The notes under the pieces: model-generated
Told to the model about the DNA's origin: nothing
Database searches by the model: none
Seen by the model: the letters and a program-made list of their open reading frames with translations, nothing else
DNA from: Eucommia ulmoides
Taxonomy: Eukaryota; Streptophyta; Magnoliopsida; Garryales; Eucommiaceae
Assembly (NCBI GenBank): GCA_016647705.1
Contig: CM028328.1
Location: forward strand, 10,906,614 to 10,970,613
Reading direction: 5' to 3'
DNA: 64,000 nt
Made by a program: the position numbers and the translations under genes
Shown here: positions 34,335 through 43,883 of the stretch, piece by piece
Layout: every line of letters starts with the position of its first letter
Position numbering within the stretch: the first letter of the stretch is position 1

Positions 34335-34590
34335 CTAACCAAGACCTATCGGTCGATCGCCCAATTCAGGATGTAGCCAAGACAAAATCTCTTTGTTCAT
34401 CAGTCGACCTATCTATCAACCTAGAGATTCAGAGAGTTTCACTTTTGGTCACAGGTCAACCTCCCTATCGACTGATCGATTCAGAGAGTTCACTATTTAA
34501 GCTCAAGTCGACTTACCTGTCGACCGAGAGATTCAACAACTTCACTTTCTATGCTTCGGTCGACTTACTTGTCGACTGGTCAACGCTAGG
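34335..34590. repeat. GTCGAC-word cluster in the solo LTR
   Basis: Repeated GTCGAC and GTCAACC words at 60-70 bp spacing, each followed by AGAGATTCAG-like sequence. It is the minus-strand counterpart of the clusters at 530-790, 17010-17270 and 44320-44580. Confidence 0.7.
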
Positions 34591-34699
34591 AACCTCTTTT
34601 AAATTCATTTTTAATCCAGTTTCTTCAACATTTTCACCACTTTAACTGATTTCTTTGCTCAGTTAGCTCCACTAAATTCTTAAATTCAATTTTAATTAA

Positions 34700-34930
34700 G
34701 GGTTCATTACACTTTACCCCCTGTGATTTGGCCAATTTGCACTTTACCCCCTGTAGTTTGAAAATCGCCACTTACCCCCCCTGTGGTTAGATTTTCAAAC
34801 CACTTACCCCTCTGATGTAGGGGTAAGTGCACCAAATATTTTACCACAGGGGGGGTAAGTGGCGATTTTCAAACTATAGGGGGTTAAGTGCAAATTGGCC
34901 AAATTACAAGGGGTAAAATGTAATTAACCC
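34700..34930. mobile_element. MITE of 231 bp with 9-bp target duplication (Mutator-like)
   Basis: Terminal inverted repeats GGGTTCATTACACTTTACCC and, inverted, GGGTTAATTACATTTTACCC. The 9-bp sequence TTTAATTAA is exact on both sides (34691-34699 and 34931-34939). Much of the element is itself self-complementary and would fold into a long hairpin. A second copy is at 46992-47224. Confidence 0.82.
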
Positions 34931-35275
34931 TTTAATTAATTATCAATATTTCTTTTTCAATTACATATAGGAACAAATAATTTAACTAATTAGGATCCGA
35001 TAAAAAAAACACACATATTTATAAAAATCCTTTTATGTCGTGTGTGATCCTAATTGGGATATTAAGAGTTAGAATTTAACCTGAGTTGTTTTTCCTAGAT
35101 TCTTCAATTTCTTAATCTTTCATCATCTTTGTCATCATATTTAGCATTGCCAAAATATCTTCATGATCATTTTCATCACTGGAACTAAGAAACTAAAACA
35201 CTCAATAAAATTGTTAGTTCCATAAAAAAACATCAATCTTTAATTATCCATCAAAATCTTAAGATCAACATTTAT

Positions 35276-35470
35276 GAATTTTGGTTATGTTGGATTAGTG
35301 GTTAAAGATATTGGTTGCAATCACTAGTATATTGATATATTTTGTTTTTAGTGCACTCGTACGATATTGGGATTAGATTATTTAGGTTTTTTAATTGTTT
35401 ATCTTTTATTGATTGGTTATAATTTTAGTCCTGAAAACAAGTGAAAATTTTAAATAGAGATATCGGAAAA
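35276..35470. other. AT-rich spacer
   Basis: Short sequence between the solo LTR and the CACTA-like block. No feature is recognised. Confidence 0.4.
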
Positions 35471-35948
35471 TTAATTATATTAGTTTAGCCAAGAAATAGA
35501 AATGTGTCGCTAAAAGCATCTTTCCACTATTGGCTAACATTATGTGTACCTAAAAAAAATTGTTGCAAAAAATAATATAATAATTTTCCTACCGAATTGT
35601 GGGAAAAAAGTTAGGAAACAAAGAAACTTTCGTCGCGAATATGTTTCTCTCAAAAACAATCATTTGGCAGCAAACCATGTTCATTGCTAAAATATTTTCC
35701 CGCCAATTTTCAACCTTGTTTTGGGGATGAAATCTAATTATTTGGCTACAGTTTGGTGATGAAATCAAGCGTAGTGAAATATTAATGTTTCTAGACGAAA
35801 ATATGATTCATCGCTAAATAGCTTCTGCTACGTAGTGCACACGACGAAACTCACTACATATATATTCGTTGGTAAAATACTTCGGCTACGAAACATAACT
35901 ATTTGGTAATGGAGGCATTCATTGCTAAATGTCTTTTTCCTTGTTGTG
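35471..35948 (-). mobile_element. CACTA-like terminus with subterminal repeats (truncated)
   Basis: On the minus strand it begins CACAACAAGGAAAAA, close to the CACTACAAGAAAAA end common in plant CACTA elements. TAGCGACGAA-like words recur through the block (for example near 35505, 35630, 35815 and 35865), as in CACTA subterminal regions. It begins exactly where the gypsy RNase H frame of the next feature breaks off, so it inserted into that element. The opposite terminus was not found. Confidence 0.58.
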
Positions 35949-35957
35949 GCACTGACA

Positions 35958-36300
35958 GCTCATTTTGATATTGCTAAATGCAAATATGTTTCTTCTTCTT
36001 GCTCCACTTGAGACAAAAGATTCGATCGTACTAAGTACTCCTTTAGTGATTGGAAGGCCTGCTCACATTCATTAATCCACTCAAAGTTTTTATAACCTCT
36101 TAGAACCTTAAAGAAGAGGTGACACTTATCTATGAATTTTGATATGAACCGATATAATGCAACCAATTTCCCAATAAACATTTGTACTTCCTTGATACTT
36201 GTTGGAGACTTCATCTTTGTAATGGCATTTCTTTCTCCGGATCCGCTTTAATTTTGAATTGGTCTACCACGTAACCCATAAATTTCCCAGAGACTACGCC
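35958..36300 (-). pseudogene. Tat-type RT thumb and RNase H start
   Basis: The minus-strand reading shows KFMGYVVDQFKI, then SPTSIKEVQMFIGKL and RFISKFIDKCHLFFKVL, then FEWINECEQAFQSLKEYL and LHLAISK. This is the conserved joint between RT and RNase H in Tat elements. It breaks off at AVSA where the CACTA-like terminus starts. Confidence 0.8.
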
Positions 36301-36403
36301 AAAAGGTTATTTTTTTTAGTTGAGCTTCATCTTGTATCTTCGACGCACCTATATTGTTTTTCTCATGTGCTTGACATGATCAATCCTCTTTTGCTCTTCA
36401 CTA

Positions 36404-36760
36404 TCATATCATTTCATTGATATATATATATACTTCCATCGTATCTCTAATATGTTCTTGGAACATCCAGTTTACTAATCTCTGGTAGGTTACCTCTGTA
36501 TTGTTCAACCCAAACGGCATTACTTTGTAACAAGAAGTTCTTTTGTTAGTTATAAACGCCATTGTGTCTTTATCGAGTGGATCCATCTTGATCTGATTGT
36601 AACCAAAATAGGCGTCCATCAAGTTAATGACCTCATGACCAGAAGCATGGTTTACTAGCTGGTTTATTTGAGACAATGGAAAACAATCTTTTGGACATAC
36701 CTTATTTAGGTCAGTGAAGTCTACACACATACTCCACTTTCCATTCTTCTTTTTTACTAC
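36404..36760 (-). pseudogene. Tat-type reverse transcriptase core
   Basis: It begins with MCVDFTDLNKVCPKDCFPL. MDAYFGYNQIKM and FITNKRTSCYKVMPFGL follow, then TYQRLVNWMF. The catalytic box, normally YVDDML, reads YIYINEMI with both Asp lost. The frame is open for 108 residues in spite of this. Confidence 0.85.
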
Positions 36761-37229
36761 GATTGGATTTGCTAGCCACTTAGGGTACGTATATCCGTAA
36801 TATGACCAAGGCTAAGCAATTGTTCCGCCTCTTTCTTAATCACCCATATCTTGTCAGCACCAAAAAAACCTTCGCTTCTGAGGTGTTGGAGGGTGTGTAC
36901 ATCAAGTCGATGTTCTAAAATACGAGTATATATCCCCTCCATATTGCTTAAAGACCAGGCGAACTCATCTTCGAACTCTTTCAGGAACTAGATGATTTTC
37001 CTTTTCTCTTCTTCTAGTAAGATTACTCCATTACTCACCTTCTTCTAGTTTGTTTCATCCAGTTACATTTTTTCTGTTAGCTTAGTAGGACGAGAGAATT
37101 TTCTCTAAAGTCATCCACTTCAGAATCTAAGATAATCTTTTTAGCGACACTTTCCCTGCTTACTAATTGCTATTGCACCTTTGACTTTCCCTTCATGGAC
37201 ACCGCATAGCAGTCTCACGAGGCTACTCT

Positions 37230-37660
37230 ATATCCTTTTATTATTTCAGCTCCTTTGGGACTTGGGAACTTAAGGCATTAGTGGAATGCAAATACTATTG
37301 CTTTCACGGTATATAACCATGCTCTTCCTAGGATGGCATTATACGAAAAATTGGAGGTCGTCGCCATAACCTCCGTTGCCTGAATTATCCTCATCTCTTC
37401 CTTTCTAGTAGATAAAAATAGTACCACTTTCCTTTTGGGAGATCGTAGATCCCCATTGAACCCAATTCATTTTCTTCTTTCCTCTTCTCTTTTGTCTTAT
37501 CTTCAAGATAGTTGGTCAGGTACCTATTTTCTATTAATCGTTTGATTTTTATCTCTAAGTGCTTGCACTTATCTGTGTTATGGCCAATCCTGGTCGAAGT
37601 AGCAATAGTTTTTTTTGTCCCTCCTATCTTGATGACTGTAGATCCTCCAAGGCCGATTTA
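37230..37660 (-). pseudogene. Tat-type Gag end and protease region
   Basis: KCKHLEIKIKRLIENRYL (about 37574-37520) matches the segment after the Tat knuckle. SYNAILGRAWLYTVKAI (about 37345-37296) matches the conserved protease second motif. Stops are frequent and the DTG/DNG active site was not located with confidence. Confidence 0.6.
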
Positions 37661-38044
37661 TATTTTTGAAGATTTTATCTCATGCAATATCCTTGAAATA
37701 GGGACCTTTAGCCTTGGAAGGGCAGGTTCCTACTATGTTCGAGAGCTTCTTCCTTTTGATATTTCGTATATGTGACCTTTATCCTTATACTTCTTGGGAT
37801 GATCTTTCTTTCGCTCTTTGCTCTAACTTTCTTTGTTGGAAGACATTCCATCTCTAACCTTTTTGACATCTTCCAATTTCATCTGGGGCTTTGCTCTTTT
37901 CATCAAATCTATCATATTCAAAGGCAAACGCTTTATAAAATAATCTTGAAAACTCCCAGGTCGTAACCCAGTAGTGAAAGCATTCACAATCAGCTTAGTT
38001 TCACATCCTTTAAATGCAGGTCAGCTCCTTATTGAACCTTGTCA

Positions 38045-38647
38045 CATATTGCCTAATCATCTCTTAATTTCCTTACCTCAATGCCGGCAGGTATTCTGCC
38101 CCTTTCTTTAACCTTTGACAAGTGATGAACTAGTTGATTAGTTGCTTTTCTAGTTCAGCGAACGAGCTGATTAATCATGGAGCCAGCCCATGGAAGTATT
38201 CTAAGGTTGATATCTTCATCATGGTAGCAAATGTTCTGCATAAAATGGAATCTCCAGCATTGTATAAGGCCATCATATGCTTGAAATGTCTTATGTGACC
38301 CGTCGGATCCATATTTTCTTCGTATTTTTCCCACTTAGTAGGATCAAACTTTCGAGAAAAATGCTCTTTCATTATTGTGTGAACGAACGGAGACTTTGTC
38401 GTTCTGAGAAGCTCCACCAATTCATCTTTGCAACGAGTTTCTCCCCGTCTCCTGCTGTGCCCTTTTCAATCAAAGTTGATCGACTCCTCCACACAGTTAG
38501 TTTAACTGGGATGAGCCTTTCTCCTACTCTAGAGTGAGATTCGATTTTCTTCAGCATTTGAGAGATGGAGCAAATCGTGTAGATGTGCCCCCTGCTCCTT
38601 GCTCCCTCTGCGTTTGTGCTTCCGTTAACTGTACTACTAGAACTCAC
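38045..38647 (-). pseudogene. Tat-type Gag fragment
   Basis: The reading HFSRKFDPTKWEKYEENMDP, then HIRHFKHMMALYNAGDSILC, then EYFHGLAP matches the retrotransposon-gag domain of Tat elements. An N-terminal stretch from 38647 lies in a different frame. No host function is suggested. Confidence 0.7.
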
Positions 38648-38750
38648 AACTCTTCAATCTAGAGATGGATAGTGGCAATCTCCGCAACATGGTCATCTCT
38701 TGCGACCACATCATTGTTTGGCACATCGTCAACGGTTTTGTATCTTGATC

Positions 38751-39332
38751 TTAGTTGTGGCAATACTGTAAACCTTTCGTTAGTTTCTCACAGATGACAC
38801 AAATGATAAAACTGAAAATTTGTCGTTGTTCCCAGCTCTGAACTTGTTGATCAACCCTTGCAAAACTTAGGAAAAGCACTTGAGATACTGATGTGATATT
38901 AGTCAAATACCATCCACTGTGAGAATAAGTTAATCAGAAATTTAGTAGTATATCAGAATCATGTTTAGTAACCTATAAATTACCATATTTAGTGAATGAG
39001 AATTATCTAACTTCTTTTATTCTCACCAAATTTTAACTGATCAACGTCTCTCAAATATCACGACGTCTCTCAAATCATTCTTTTAATATATAAAGTCCAC
39101 CTGCTTATATATATATATATATATAAATTCCACCTTTGTTAAGGTCAATAGGCCCATGACCAGCCGCTTATTTGGACTAAAACAATCATTCCATGAAAAG
39201 GCAACTCAGGCTTTACTCTTGAGATTTTATGGGGTTAAATGAAAAATAATTATATTAGATAGGAGTCAAGTGTAATATTTTAAATTACGCACATTTTGAA
39301 ATTTGGGCGATCGTGTCCAATGTCAAACGTCA
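38751..39332. other. AT-rich spacer
   Basis: A TA run lies at 39104-39124. No gene is seen. Confidence 0.45.
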
Positions 39333-39340
39333 TACGTCAG

Positions 39341-39584
39341 CAGAGATGGCATTGAAAACCGAACCGACGGATAACCGAACAAAATCAAACCAAATGGTTC
39401 AATTTTAAAATCAACTAAATAGTTTGGTTGCGATTTAGTTGCAGTTTTGGTTTAGAAATTAACAACTGAAGTTATTTTGGTTTTGAGATAGTAACCGCGA
39501 AACCGAACCGTGTAATTGATATTTTAGATATATTTTTATGACATATATGCCCTCACTTTTTTTATATATTTACAATTTTACCCC

Positions 39585-39654
<70 letters not shown>

Positions 39655-40004
39655 GGGTTACTTTTGTGGTTTGGTTTCATTTTTTGGAATTTATGTTTTA
39701 CATTTTAATTTTGTTTTTGTTTATATATAAAAAACAACGGTTAATAGTTTCGCAGTTTTGGTTTTGGTTTTGTTTTTTAATAAAATTGAAAAATCTTAAA
39801 TGGTTTCGCGGCTTTGATTTTGTTTTTTATAAAATTTAAAATCTTAAATAGTTTTACAGTTTTGGTTTTGATTTTGTATTAAATTAAATGGTTCGATTTT
39901 AAAACCGTTTAAAAATAGAGGCGATTTTGGTTTGTTATATGTCTAATGATTTTGGTTATGGTTTTATATAAAATCGGACCAAAACTGAACCATTGATATT
40001 CCTA
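39341..40004. mobile_element. hAT-type non-autonomous element (664 bp)
   Basis: Termini CAGAGATGGCATTGAAAACC and, inverted, TAGGAATATCAATGGTTCAG. The 8-bp flanks TACGTCAG (39333-39340) and TACGTCGG (40005-40012) differ at one base. The interior repeats GGTTTTGG and ACCGAACC words and has a TA/TG microsatellite. It has no transposase. Confidence 0.72.
39583..39651. repeat. (AT)n(GT)n microsatellite
   Basis: An AT run followed by about 23 GT units within the hAT-type element. Confidence 0.93.
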
Positions 40005-41031
40005 TACGTCGGGTCTCTTTGAGGGACAAAATTGCTCCAAAAAAAAAAAAAAAAAAAAAAGAGTGAGAAAAAAAAAATTGTTAAAAACATATACCGAATA
40101 TATTAAATATAAAATTAAACAATCAAGTGTGCATAATAAAATATTCAAATAAAAAACACAAATGATATTTTTTAGATCTGCATATTATACCGGTCTAAAA
40201 CTAGTAATAAGTAAATAACCTAAAACTAGTAATAAGTAAATAACCTAAACGTCTATAAATGTACATATAATTAAACTAAAAAAATATATTTAAGTGACAA
40301 TTCTCAATAAGTTTATCATTGATCAAACTTTTTAAATATAAAAACAAATAACTAAAAACATAATAACTACGAAAGACGCAAGAAATTCTTATGGCGCGGC
40401 TCTCTTTTCGCTTGCTTTGAGGGCCAGAGTGAATCTAAAATTTAGATTTCGAGGTTAACAATAAATTATGAGAAAAATATCACTGACATCCTGAGACAGA
40501 TTTCACGATAATTTCTTGTCTTTTAATAAATACTATGAAGACTCTCTATCCTTTTTAATCGGAGCATTCAACCTCCGAATTCAAAATTGACCACCTGATA
40601 TAAACATTTAAATTCCAATTTTATTCTGTTAGTCGATGTAAACATTTAAATTCTAATTTTATCCTTACAATATAAATTCGTTTTTAAATTACTAAATTTT
40701 CCTTTATCTTATGTATAAAATAACAAAATTATCCTTCATTAATTCTCTCTTCTTCTTTTTTTCTTTTTCTTTTTTCTTTTTTCTTTCTTGTCTCCCTCTT
40801 TCATCCTCCCACTACCATCTTTTCTGACAATTTTGACCATCAAACTTCATTGTCGGCCTTCTTCTTCTTCTTCCTCTCTATCTCTCTTTTTCTTCTTCTT
40901 TTCCTCGCTAGACCTATCAAAACCGATGGCTGTTGCGATAGTAGGAGGTGTGGTGGAGGCAGTAATAGTGCAGGTGAGTTAGAGAAAGAGAGAGAGAAAA
41001 AGAAAAAAAAAATTATATAAGGGTAAAACAG

Positions 41032-41076
<45 letters not shown>

Positions 41077-41891
41077 ACAAATAGGTAATTGACCGTATGT
41101 TCTCTAGCAAGGTGTCCCAGTAGTATTTGATGAAAGACAAGTGATTAACGCGGTAATCGTTTTAAATACAAGGGTTGTCATTGGTAAATTTTCATAAATT
41201 ATGAAGAAAAAGAAAATCCCTATACATAATTATTTAAAAAAAAAAAATTATTATGTGTCTCCAATTATAGTTAGGCAAATGTTCAAATCTCATTGAGTCA
41301 GTATGTAAAAGAAGAAAACTTAAAAAAAAAAAAAAAATTCAAAATCCTCACGACATGCAATTGTCAATTATGCCTTAGAACTTACAATGTTAAATTTATT
41401 TGGAATTTAATAATATTTTACATGAAATATCTTCGTCATATCTTACATGGTAATGATTTATTTGCTGGAAAATTATCACTAACATTCACTATCTTCGAAA
41501 TTGATAATACAATACTCTTTTGTCTTTTAATAAAGAGACACGTACTGGGAGGTCTCTTTTCACAATTCTATGAACTGATCTAAACCATCACTTTTTTTTT
41601 GCACCGTCACTCCTTTGTGCCGATTTCTGACCATAATGCCCCTACAACGTGTAGAAAACGTTTTGTTTTTTATTCCCTGTTTTGTGGCACATTTAACAGA
41701 CCGCCATTGCATCCCACAAAAACTGGAGCGTGAGCACGTGTTGATGAACAAATGAAAACCAAGATATTTTGTATTCATCCTGGTGTTGAAAAATTAATTT
41801 TTTTACATCATATTAATTAGGAAAAAAAAAATCATCTTTCTTTTGATATGCTAATCATATTTTTTGACAGAGTAAATCTTTTATTGTCTGG

Positions 41892-41934
41892 ATGTTGCAT
41901 TCAACACCCAAAAGGGATGTTGAGTGTAACATCT
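41892..41934. repeat. Imperfect inverted repeat around CCCAAAAGGG
   Basis: ATGTTGCATTCAACACCC and GGGATGTTGAGTGTAACAT pair with a few mismatches around a short A-rich loop. TGTTGAAT-type words recur at 42630-42686. Confidence 0.6.
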
Positions 41935-42629
41935 AAAGCCATGTGTTCGGGTGCACATTTGTCTTACGTGTGCGAAGCACCAGATCATTCCTTTGTACCG
42001 CCTTTTTCAAAATCTATCGCACTTTCTGCGATGTGGATGTGACCGTTTTGGTAATGGTACGATTTTCATTTGCAGACGTTACATTTTCTATTCCTATCCA
42101 AAACCCTAAAATCTCTCTCTCTCTCTCTCCATATTTCCATCTCTTCCTACGATTTCAACATTGAACGACTCTAAAAACCCTCCAAACCCAAAAGAATAGT
42201 GAATACTCGACTTAAGTTGAGGATTGTGCACCCCAATATTGTTGATACTACCGTGAATCTGACCGACTTGAGTACGCTTTCTTGTTTTTGAAATTTTGGA
42301 TTTATGGTCGGCTCTGTGCACAATAAACACGATTCTTTGTCTTTTTTGTTCATTTGATCCTAAGAAACTTGTCGTGCAACAAGTGTGAGGCACCAAACAC
42401 TCAAAAAGAGTGACCTGTGTAAACTATTGGTGCGCTCTGTTTCGTTATGATTACATGTATTTAGTCCTGCTCTGTTTTTTGTGCTGTGGTTGTGCCTTAT
42501 ATCTTCGTAAATGCATGTGTTCTTCAGTTGGGTTTTCGTTTATTTAAACTTCAAATTGTTTGTGTTGTTAGATGATTTATATGTAATATGTGGCAAGTGT
42601 ATGTTTGTTTTGCATGTATACAATGTATG

Positions 42630-42686
42630 TGTTGAATTGCCATTTTTTTCCCGTGTTGAATACAACTTGTGTGTTGAATATAACAC
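42630..42686 (+). repeat. Three direct GTGTTGAAT words
   Basis: GTGTTGAATTGC, GTGTTGAATACAAC and GTGTTGAATATAAC occur within 57 bp. The last two are near-palindromic and resemble the arms of the inverted repeat at 41892-41934. Confidence 0.6.
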
Positions 42687-42719
42687 TATCAAATTGATCA
42701 TGATGAGCAAAGATTCATG

Positions 42720-43280
42720 ACAATCACACCTAGATGGATTAATGTGGGTAATGCTTTATTAATGGAATATGAGTACAGAGGAAATAGATGGGTAGAGAAG
42801 AGGAATTAGAGAAGGCAAAGAATGTAGGATATGGGCGAGGAAGAAGATAATGAAGAAGAAATGAGCATAGAATAGAAGATGGATTTTCTTCATGATCAGA
42901 TTGATGATCTAAGGGTACATGCGGATCTAAGAGATGATCGGATGACTAGGTTAGAAAATAAAATGGTCCAAATGAATATGAACATGAAAGCTGGATTTGG
43001 GAAAATTACAGGGAATTTGGAACAAATGTTTCAATTTATGCAGTCATCTCATCATGGATACCAGCAGCAGTACAGTGCTCAGCCACACTTTCCAGGATAT
43101 CATATGTTTGGAGCACAACAGTCCTTTGGAGGACCAACCGCAGCAGGGCCATCTGGAGCAGGACCGTCAATGCCGTTTTATCAGCAAATGACTCCAGGGC
43201 CAATTGTTCAGCCAGGAGTTCCGTATCCTCAGCAGCTAGCCACTAGTCCGATGGGACTTTATTATCACTTTTCTGAATAG
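42720..43280 (+). pseudogene. Accessory or Gag-like ORF of the third copia A family member
   Basis: An ORF of 133 residues starts at 42879. The N-terminal part is a coiled coil (QIDDLRVHADLRDDRMTRLE) and the C-terminal part is Gln/Pro/Gly-rich and low in charge. Upstream in the same general frame are WINVGNALLMEYEYRG-like residues broken by stops. It lies about 600 bp before a polypurine tract and 3' LTR of the copia A family, where SIRE-type copia elements carry an extra ORF. I do not recognise a domain, so this is a positional guess. Confidence 0.45.
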
Positions 43281-43883
43281 AGTCCTCATTAGATTTGATC
43301 TTTTATTCTTTCTTTAAATTTGTTATTGAGACAAGTTCCACATTTACTATTTTGGTTTGTAATAGCTAATTTAGGATTTTTGTGAAACTTGATCTCTAGT
43401 GTATGAATTTTGATGGATTAACTAGACTTGATTTACTTAGTTAAATTTTTTATCCCTAATGATGATCCACATGGTATTTGCCGAAAATGATTTTAATACA
43501 TAAAGTTGATTTTATGGATTGATTCAATGTATTTTTTTTTAAAGAGTTATATATATCAATATTCTGATTTGATTACTTTAGGTTTATTCTTTCAAAATAA
43601 ATTATATGTTTGCCTAAAATAGAGTTCTTGTGTGTTCCCCCCTCCCTAATTTTTTTTTTTTGGGTTAATAAAAAGGAGAATTAGTTGATATTTTATTGAA
43701 TATTTTAAGGGGGAGTTTACTTTTTATATTTGTGCTTTGTTGATTTTATTTTTTTTTCGAATATGTTTATTCTTATGCTTAAATGAGTTATAAAACCCGT
43801 CCTTGAATTCAGGGGGAGTGTGGTTATATTATTATTTTGAAGAAAACATTAAAGTTAATTGTCATCATCAAAAGATGGGAGAT
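43281..43883 (+). other. 3' untranslated region and polypurine tract of the third copia A family member
   Basis: GAATTAGTTGATATTTTATT, then GGGGGAGTGTGGTTATATTA and GTCATCATCAAAAGATGGGAGA are shared with 5640-6005 of element A. The purine run AAAAGATGGGAGA ends at the LTR start. Confidence 0.7.

Larger units (their letters stand above)
32876..35270 (-). mobile_element. Solo LTR of the copia A family
   Basis: Read on the minus strand it starts TGTTGATCTTAAGATTTTGATG and ends GGGCCAACA, matching the LTRs at 1-3033 and 43884-45982. The 5-bp duplication TTTAT lies on both sides (32871-32875 and 35271-35275). No internal sequence is present. It is therefore the product of LTR-LTR recombination. 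A 231-bp MITE is nested in it. Confidence 0.88.
35955..38750 (-). mobile_element. Ty3/gypsy element fragment, Tat lineage, heavily decayed
   Basis: In minus-strand order: Gag (38647 to about 38045), knuckle and protease region (37660 to 37230), RT (36760 to 36404) and the RT/RNase H joint (36300 to 35955). The wording of RT and Gag is that of non-chromovirus Tat-type elements. No LTR is found on either side within the window. The left edge is cut by a CACTA-like end. Confidence 0.78.
40013..42719. other. AT-rich region without recognised gene
   Basis: It contains poly(A) at 40038-40060, a polypyrimidine tract at 40741-40910, a TA run at 41036-41072 and a CT run at 42113-42128. The stretch 42080-42360 looks like transcribed leader (AAACCCTAAAA, CT repeats), but I cannot place an open gene on it. 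Confidence 0.45.

Noticed and set aside
39609-39839. Frame starting with repeated Cys-Val
   Set aside because: It is a translation of the GT microsatellite.
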